The position numbers and the translations under genes were made by a program. Shown here piece after piece: positions 57,781 through 64,000 of a stretch of DNA of 64,000 bases. The notes under the pieces were generated by a model. The model did no database searches and was not told the origin of the DNA. It saw only the letters and a list, made by a program, of their open reading frames with translations. The DNA is from Puccinia triticina (taxonomy: Eukaryota; Basidiomycota; Pucciniomycetes; Pucciniales; Pucciniaceae), in assembly GCF_026914185.1 (NCBI RefSeq), contig NC_070573.1, positions 2,108,001 to 2,172,000 on the forward strand, read 5' to 3'. Position 1 is the first letter of the stretch. Every line of letters starts with the position of its first letter.

Positions 57781-59538
57781 TCACATAGCTTCTTTGAAAG
57801 ACAACGGGATCTCGTTGGACTCATCGTGACAATCCTTTAATACCGCATCAACTGCCTCTTCTTGGAGTTCAACTCGACGCTCTTCGGTGAAGTCACCCAG
57901 CTCCAGATGTCTTGATTCTGCCGCGGGTTTGGTGATCAATGGTAGCATTTCAGCCTTCTTCAAGTCTCCAGAAGTTGCCACGACCGCGGTCGACGGTAGA
58001 GCGTTGCGTCCAAATTCCGCCCAAGCGGAGGATACCAGCTTCTTGGTTGCAGGGAGCCAGAACGTCCAGCCTTTCGACTCCGCCAGGTGTCCTACTACTA
58101 GCCCTTCAACTGCTCGGCCGTCCAATTTCTTTTGTTTCTCCAGTGCCACAAGGACGTAGGCTCTGGACCCAAAAACCCGTGTTCTATCAAGCTGAGGTTT
58201 GTCTCCGAAGAAACATTCATACGGAATCTTCTCTTTTGTTATCCGATTAGGTATGCGGTTTAGTGTCCATGCTGACCACATAAAGGTGTAACCCCAAAAC
58301 TCACGTCCCAATTCACTGTCGTAGAGAATGCTTTGTCCCATGTCGGAGACCGTACGGTTGTAGCACTCCGCTGCTCCATTTTGGAAATGGTGATATGGCA
58401 AGGACCGTTCAGCCACGACACCTTTCTTACTGAGGAAATCCCCAAGGACTTTTGAGTCAAATTCACCACTGTTGTCAGATTGTAGTATTTTCAATTTGCT
58501 GTCGGTCTGAGTTTCCCATCGCGTTACGGTTTGCATCAGTATCGCCGCCGCTTCCCCTTTTGTTTTTAAAATCTTTACTTCACTGTAAGACGTGTAAACA
58601 TCTCGAATAGTTAGCGCATATTTTCCGCCGCTCAGCGTTGGTGTGTCGAAAGGGCCCATTAGGTTGACACAAACTACAGATAACTTACCAGACACACAAT
58701 TTGAAGGACCGAGTGCTGACGTCCTAGTTGCTTTGCATATGGCGCACACGGGGCATTTGATGGAGCCTCTGGGCATTGTTGCAGGCAAACCATATCCAAG
58801 CTGAAGCTTGACCATTCTCCTTATTTTCCTGAGGCTAGCATGTCCGAACAACCAATGCCAAAAAAGGAGGGTCTTCTCATCTGCAGTGAGATCCTCAGCG
58901 TTCCATGTGAACTGGCTATGTTCAACCAGAGTAGGTGACTTGAAAACGGCATGTGCCTCAATTGCAGGTGAGAAACAGTTGGGAAACAAAGTAGATGGGC
59001 AGTAGGGAAGGGAAGAGAAAGCGCGCATAGGTCGAATCACCGGCCACGAGTTTTTTGTCGCATCGAATATGCTTCGGAGGAGAACTTTTCCGTCGCTAGA
59101 TAGCAGATCAATAGAGTCAAAATTAGTGTTTACTTTGAACTGAGCATTTGATTTCTTGAACGCAGCAATGGAAAGTAGAGTGGACCTTGCTCGCTCATAG
59201 TAATAGACCTTCTTAACAGCAATAGTCATTTTGTTCATCCCGGCAAATCTCAAAGTACCCGTACCTGTGATGAAATCACACGCCAAGTCAGTGGCAACCT
59301 TGACAGCAATCGGTTGTTCTAGCAATGTGAAGTCAAACAGTGCGTACCTGTCCCCAGTGACATTATCTGAGGCACCGGTGTCCCAGATGACTTCTTGACC
59401 GTCGCGGTCTACGGTCATTTCCCGGAGATTGAAACGATGGCCAGTGGGTTCAGCTGACAGGTCTTCATTCTCAAAAGTGTATTTGACTTCTTCCTCTTCC
59501 TCTGCAAACAAGTCGGGGTTGATTTGTCTTGTTTCCAC
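57781..59538 (-). pseudogene. Copia-2 protease and integrase
   Basis: 585 codons. Protease motif IWDTGASDNVTGD (about residue 54). The integrase zinc finger is HWLFGHASLRKI...CPVCAICK. Core residues: the first Asp position reads VCVNLMGPF, an Asn (58,663-58,665), the second is LQSDNSGEF, and the Glu is in NGAAECYNR. The frame ends at a TGA inside the conserved EAM-x-SKDAARW block, whose second half continues in frame beyond the stop. The frame is also continuous with Gag upstream apart from a single TGA at 59,611-59,613. Confidence 0.95.
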
Positions 59539-59610
59539 AGTTTTTGTTGGTGGGACAGGGTTACCGGTCCTGGGGTGCGATACTCCAGTGGGTCGGGAAG
59601 AAGGATTTTG

Positions 59611-61113
59611 TCAAACTTCTGGTTGGGATGGTTTGATGTAGGGAATGCGGCTGTAATTGTAAGTAACCGAGCATGAGGGAAAGCTCAGACAGGGAGGGGG
59701 AACGGTGCCGGTGTTACGTTGAGCTTGTGTATTCTTGCGGCTGGTTGGGCAATGTGGAGCGATGTGTCCAACTTGCTTGCATATGTAGCAATCCGGAGGC
59801 TTCTGTACTGCCATAGCAGTGATCTTTGAGTCTTCAATTGAACCTGAGACGTTTCCTGAAACGCTTCCTGAAACGGGTCCTGAAAAGCTAGAGTCTGTTT
59901 GGCTAGCTAGTGAGACTTTTAAAGCAGACGACTCCGCACGTCCTGTTTCTTCCGCTAGTCGTTGTTCAGAGCGGGCTGCATCCCAAAACCGGAGGATGTC
60001 GTTGGAGATCGGATTTTCAGATTCATGGGTCTCCATGAAGAGGTCTACTTTGCGATCCAGGACAGGGCAAAGATTGGTGTTGAGATTCGATTGCATGATG
60101 AATCCCATAACGGTGTCCCACGTGAACTCCACACGCTGCTCGATGAACGTTTTCGCGCATCTGTCAAATGCTGCGATTGCCTTGGCCAAACTGCTGTAGT
60201 CGGTAAGATTGATTTTCTTGAGGGTCTCCCACGCTTGGAGTTGCTTCGCTCTGTTGATCACACGAAACTTGCTAGTCAAGTGCTGGACGACTTCAGCTGA
60301 GTTGTTGAGGTCCAAAAGGTCGTAGGCCAAGTCGCAGTGCACTGAGGAGTGTATGATTTCACGGGCAATCTTCTCGTGATGCGGGTCGGCAACATAGCCT
60401 TCAGCGGGCGTGTAGAAGTGTTGGTATTGAAAGCGCTCAAAAGCGACGACGGCCAGGGCAGCTTCCCACTCGGTGATGTTTGATCCATCGATCTTCAGGA
60501 TGCAATCGGGGTGGATTTTCTTAACCGCCGCTGAAGCTATAGCCGAGAGTTTAGTAGCCTCATCGAGTAACGACCGTTGTCTGATCCTTGCATCCTGATC
60601 TGCCCTGCGATTCATCACTTTGTGGTGTCTGGCGCGCTCCTCTTCACGCTGAAGTCTCATTTCTGCTATCAGGCTGGCAATGTCAGCCTGCGATGGCATC
60701 TGAGGAGGGGTTGTTGGTTCGGTTTGATTGAGAGGTTGTGGAGAGAGATTCTGGACATGTGGAGGGCCTTCCGTCCGTCGCCAATTCGTGGCAGATGAGC
60801 CAATCATTCTGTCCGTGAGCCTTGGTTGGAACGTGGTTTCCTCGGGTAGATCTTCTGAAAACGCGCAAGCCTTCCCTTTATCGGCACGCATGAATGAAGA
60901 GGAGTCAGTACCACGATTGACGTCTGTTGCTGCACGACCAACCCGGCAATGGAAGAAATTGTTTGACGTAACCTGAGGCCCAAGGATGTTTTTCAATGTT
61001 GGATTCTTTGGTGTGACCCGGTCGATGGTTCGTGTTGAGGGTAACTGAGGTGACACAAGACTAAGAGAGATTTGACGAGGTGTTGAGGACAAAGTCCGAG
61101 CACAGTAATTCAA
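59611..61113 (-). pseudogene. Copia-2 Gag
   Basis: 500 codons from the ATG at 61,113. The central part is a UBN2/copia-type Gag (ITEWEAALAVVAFERFQYQH, LTSKFRVINRAKQLQAWETL). Near the C-terminus is a CCHC zinc knuckle, CYICKQVGHIAPHC (about 59,790). The TGA at 59,611 interrupts what appears to be one continuous gag-pol frame; the residues after it (QNPSSRPTGVSHPR) stay open into the protease. Confidence 0.93.
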
Positions 61114-61861
61114 AGTAAAATCATCATTCAGTGAGAAAGGATAACAGTAAGAAGAACAACTAGACTATATACATGTATAATATAGGCTAAGTTGTGGGTG
61201 TATAGGTTAGAAGCATACTACATAGGGAAATGCTAATACACTATCTTAACAGTTCGCAGACCTGGAAGCGCCCCCAGTCGGTTTACGGCTCCTGGTATGT
61301 TACGTCTGGAAGGGGGTTTGTTGTCGGACATGGTGGGAGTGGGCAAAGGGAAAAAAGTGAAAAACGTGGGGGGGAAAGAAAGAGAGAGAAGATAGAAAAA
61401 AAAACGGAGTGGAAGATTCAGAGTTTTGTTGATTGATTGGTCAATTCGATATCTTGAGGGGCAAACTAACTCCTACCGACTTTTCAGTTGATATCGCTAA
61501 GCTTTGAGTTTCGGCAAACCTAGTCCCGTCTGTGTGGTTATGGGTAATTACTCCAACCTAAACGCCTGCAGAGCGTTCGCCACACAGTACAGACCCAGGA
61601 GATTCTAGCTCTAGCCTTGCTCAGACTCTTAAGCGGTTATTACGGAAAAGTTTGGCGTTGATGATGAAGGTTGACTTGGAAGGCAAAAATGATGAGGTTT
61701 GTCAAATTTGAGTGATAACAAAAGAAGAAAGAAAAAAAAGCTTGCTGGCAGACTACTTGTGGCTCGTCCTGAGAGGACTACTTGCTCGTCCAGAATGGAC
61801 TACTAATTATATACTCATCTATGCGCCGGTTACTTGTATAGAGGAAAAAAAAAAACGAGCT
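61114..61861 (-). other. Copia-2 leader
   Basis: About 750 bp of untranslated sequence between the primer-binding site and Gag. A-rich and G-rich stretches; no uORF or structure singled out. Confidence 0.7.
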
Positions 61862-61884
61862 ACTCTAGCGAGAGGCTCATAACC
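61862..61884 (-). promoter_or_regulatory. Copia-2 primer-binding site, half-tRNA type
   Basis: Minus strand GGTTATGAGCCTCTCGC directly follows the 5' LTR. Its complement (GAGGCTCATAACC) reads like the anticodon arm of initiator tRNA-Met (anticodon CAT), not a tRNA 3' end. This resembles the internal half-tRNA priming known for Drosophila copia. Confidence 0.65.
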
Positions 61885-61998
61885 TGTTGTGAGTAGAGCT
61901 CGTAAATAATGGATACTTTTCAATCTAGTATGGAAAAGTAGACTAAATACAAGTATGTGACATGTGCCGCAGTCGAGTACTATGACCATGTCACAACA
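61885..61998 (-). repeat. Copia-2 5' LTR
   Basis: TGTTGTG...CACAACA, perfect 7-bp inverted ends, 111/114 identical to the 3' LTR. Confidence 0.97.
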
Positions 61999-62391
61999 GT
62001 TTCTTGGTGTTTCTGCCCCTATATCTCAACCCAGCGTGGGAGTTCTTCCATGATATTGGTACCCAAATGATCACATGCCCTCAAAGATTCATTGTGTACC
62101 TTGAAAAATCACAAAACCCACAAATGAAGCAGCCACAATGTGATCAGTTGCCAAATATGACTAATTTGGTAGTTTCTTGGTGTTTCTGCCACTATATCTC
62201 AGTGCAGCAAGAGATTTCTTCCACAATAATGCTACCAAAATGTTTTCATGCCCTCAAAAATTCATTGTGTACCTTGAATGACCACAAAACTCTCAAATGT
62301 AGCAGCCACAATGTGATTAGTTGCCAAATATCACTAATTTGGTAGTTTCTTGGTGTTTCTGCCACTATATCTCAGTCCAGCATGGGAGTTC
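61999..62391 (-). repeat. 173-bp satellite, continuation of right arm
   Basis: About 2.3 monomers in the same orientation as 53,251-55,986. The array is cut in mid-monomer at 62,391 by an LTR. Confidence 0.95.
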
Positions 62392-62645
62392 TGTAAGGGT
62401 TTCACCAAGGCTCCACCCTTACATAAGATGTGTTGTAATAGAAGCATTATTATCCATGCTTATACATAGTATTCCCGCTTTATATAGTTTTTGATCCCAT
62501 CTCTTCTCTTCTCCCCCAAGCTGGTCTTCCCCTTCTTCCTTCTTTCATCGGCCGATCTCAGAAATTCACATTCTTTTTATAGACTTCAGGCCTTTGGCCC
62601 TCCGTCCCTCCGTTCCTTCCAGTGAGGGTTCACAGAACCCTTACA
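62392..62645 (+). repeat. LTR with 10-bp inverted ends
   Basis: TGTAAGGGTT at 62,392 and AACCCTTACA ending at 62,645 are perfect inverted ends. A TTTATATAG box lies near 62,481. The last 26 bases are shared (one mismatch) with 34,226-34,251 and contain the hairpin GGGTTC-ACA-GAACCC. The satellite does not resume afterwards and no target duplication is seen, so this is probably the 5' LTR of an element continuing to the right. Confidence 0.75.
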
Positions 62646-63680
62646 CTTTTTTTTTCTATAAAAAGTTTTTTTCAATCGCTTACTCTCCACGAAATTTCTC
62701 CTTGGACTCTCGGAATCTCCATTGGACTCAGGAGCATCACTGAACCCTTGGGCATTGGAAGTTTTTGTCATAATAGTCTCATCCTCCTTGGGCTCGGAGG
62801 CTCTTCAACATCGGAACAACCTCATCCTCGCTGGACTCGGAGGCCCTTCATTTCGGAACGGCCTCATCCTCGTTGGACTCGGAGGCTTCTCATCTTCGGA
62901 ACAGCCTCACCCTTGCTGGACTCGGAGGCTCTTTTGCCATTCAAAACTTCATCCTCAAATACTCTTCAGTGTCGTCCCAGGCTTGCCCTTGCCCTCAACA
63001 ATCAGTCCTTTTCCTTGTCAGCTCCAGAAACACCCTCAATCCTCGCTCTCTTGGACACTCGGTCTGCTCTCATCTCATTTGATTGGACACTCGGTCCACG
63101 CCTTGGACACTCGATCTGCTCGAAACTCGCTTGCTTGGACTTGGTCCACTCCAGACACTCGTTGCGACCTCTTCAGCCGGCTTTCGCGGCCAGAACCTCT
63201 CTGGGCTTTCCTTGCCGTCAGTCTCCGTGATCTTGACGGGACAGTTTGGAATGATCAGCGGCCCACTGTCCGACCTCGCCTCCTCCATCCTGTTCGCCCC
63301 CCAACTTTGACGACACCCGACAGGCTCCAACCCGCCCAAGCACAGCCTCGATCTCCGGGAAACACTTCTGAGAACGCTCGGTCCCGCCGAACCCCCTCTG
63401 CTTCTCCATTCCGATCTGAAGCACCTGGCCCAGCCTTCATTGGCTTGTGGTCACTTCCCCGAGCTCCCCGGAACCCTCGACATCCGCATTGACACACACA
63501 CGACGCCCATCCTCGCATTCGACGCGCGCGCCAACAGCCCGCCGATCATCGCCAACTCGCCTCGATCCCTTTCCGTCACCCGTCCTTTCTTCTTCGGAGG
63601 GGTCAATGGGGTCCCTCTGAGAAGAAAGGCGCCACACCCCGGACAACCCAAAAGCTACAGACGGTCCTCAACCCTTGCCC
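62646..63680 (+). other. Probable retroelement leader; open frames unassigned
   Basis: A 43-bp unit containing CTCATCCTCGCTGGACTCGG and ending near CGGAACARC is repeated about four times (62,778-62,948). Long frames exist (62,722-63,492, 256 codons; 62,622-63,230, 202 codons), but they are pyrimidine-biased, overlap in different phases and lack a domain, so no gene is called. Confidence 0.45.
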
Positions 63681-63805
63681 TCCCATCGCCCTCGCCCTCC
63701 CATCGCCCTCGCCCTCCCATTGCCCTCGCCCTCCCATCGCCCTCGCCCTCTCATCGCCCTCGCCCTCCCATCGCCCTCGCCCTCCCATCGCCCTCGCTCT
63801 CTCCA
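63672..63805 (+). repeat. 17-bp minisatellite (about 7 copies)
   Basis: The unit CCCTCCCATCGCCCTCG recurs every 17 bp with few changes. It creates spurious Gly/Arg/Glu-rich frames on the minus strand. Confidence 0.9.
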
Positions 63806-64000
63806 CATTGCCCTCGCCATCCTTCGACCGCCACGCGCCCTGGCTACTACTCAACCTCGCCAACAATCCTTCTTGTCTCTCTTTGCTGTCCCCCTGCCCA
63901 CTTTTCTTTTCTCGATGCCAAAGGACAGACGACCCAAAGGTCCCGGACTCCTCGATTTTCCTCTCAATCACCTCGCACGCCACCGCCTCCTCAACCAGGA
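63806..64000 (+). other. Possible gag start at window edge
   Basis: A plus-strand frame with MPKDRRPKGPGLLDFPLNHL (from about 63,915) is open to the window end. This is where Gag of the element with the 62,392 LTR could begin. Too short to identify. Confidence 0.2.

Larger units (their letters stand above)
55987..61998 (-). mobile_element. Copia-2: complete Ty1/copia element inside the satellite
   Basis: 6,012 bp bounded by 114-bp LTRs (55,987-56,100 and 61,885-61,998) and a 5-bp target duplication GTTTC (55,982-55,986 and 61,999-62,003). Coding is on the minus strand, so the 5' LTR is the right-hand one. The LTRs differ at three positions, all transitions (56,004/61,902, 56,051/61,949, 56,095/61,993). 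The target is a satellite monomer, which continues in phase on both sides. The element is full length but coding-defective. Confidence 0.98.

Noticed and set aside
49395..62391. Calling the satellite a centromere
   Set aside because: Monomer size and inversion are suggestive only. Sequence alone cannot show centromere identity, and retroelements and satellites also fill non-centromeric heterochromatin.
63603..63983. 126-codon minus-strand Gly/Arg/Glu-rich frame
   Set aside because: Mostly the 17-bp minisatellite read in reverse; no homology outside it.

Overview
This window is eukaryotic and looks like a repeat-dense compartment of a basidiomycete genome, most likely a rust fungus (Pucciniales). 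The reasons are short GT-AG introns (52-98 bp where they can be placed), a KDZ-type transposase, a TET/JBP-like 2OG-Fe(II) oxygenase of the kind expanded in rusts, and Ty3/gypsy plus Ty1/copia elements nested in one another. The species is inferred from family content. Almost nothing here looks like a conserved, intact host gene.

Layout. 1-10.5 kb holds a minus-strand Ty3/gypsy element (Gypsy-1). Its 3' part is lost at an AT-rich repeat (1-150), and its gag and pro-pol halves are separated by a 4.5-kb foreign block carrying a 29-bp minisatellite (5.5-7.1 kb) and a cluster of hairpins (7.1-7.6 kb). 10.5-14.9 kb is a broken KDZ transposase gene. 15.2-15.9 kb is a 21-bp minisatellite. 18.4-20.1 kb is a broken TET/JBP-like gene. 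20.5-21.9 kb is a three-exon gene of unknown function. 24.1-25.4 kb is a broken tandem-bromodomain gene. 25.4-31.6 kb is mostly non-coding, with a foldback element around a second 21-bp minisatellite. 31.6-34.3 kb contains a transposase-like remnant, a third 21-bp minisatellite and an LTR-like segment. 36-36.8 kb is a dynactin p50 (dynamitin) pseudogene. 37.3-43.1 kb is a second gypsy copy (Gypsy-2), 5'-truncated but with open reading frames, whose Gag-Pro and Pol frames meet at a candidate -1 frameshift site. 43.2-44.1 kb is a small intact three-exon gene. 45.9-46.7 kb is a gypsy LTR, and 46.7-48.9 kb a truncated copia (Copia-1). 49.4-56.0 kb is a 173-bp satellite in two opposed arms around a unique centre. 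A complete copia (Copia-2, 55,987-61,998, 114-bp LTRs, GTTTC target duplication) sits inside the right arm. 62.4-64.0 kb begins another LTR element and runs off the window.

Common themes. Premature stops in recognisable genes are almost all TGA, and Copia-2 has lost catalytic Asp residues of both integrase and reverse transcriptase by D-to-N changes, which fits G:C-to-A:T mutation of repeats. Three separate 21-bp minisatellites share one consensus core. KDZ and TET/JBP-like sequences lie within 4 kb of each other in the same orientation, matching the published association of these families in basidiomycetes.
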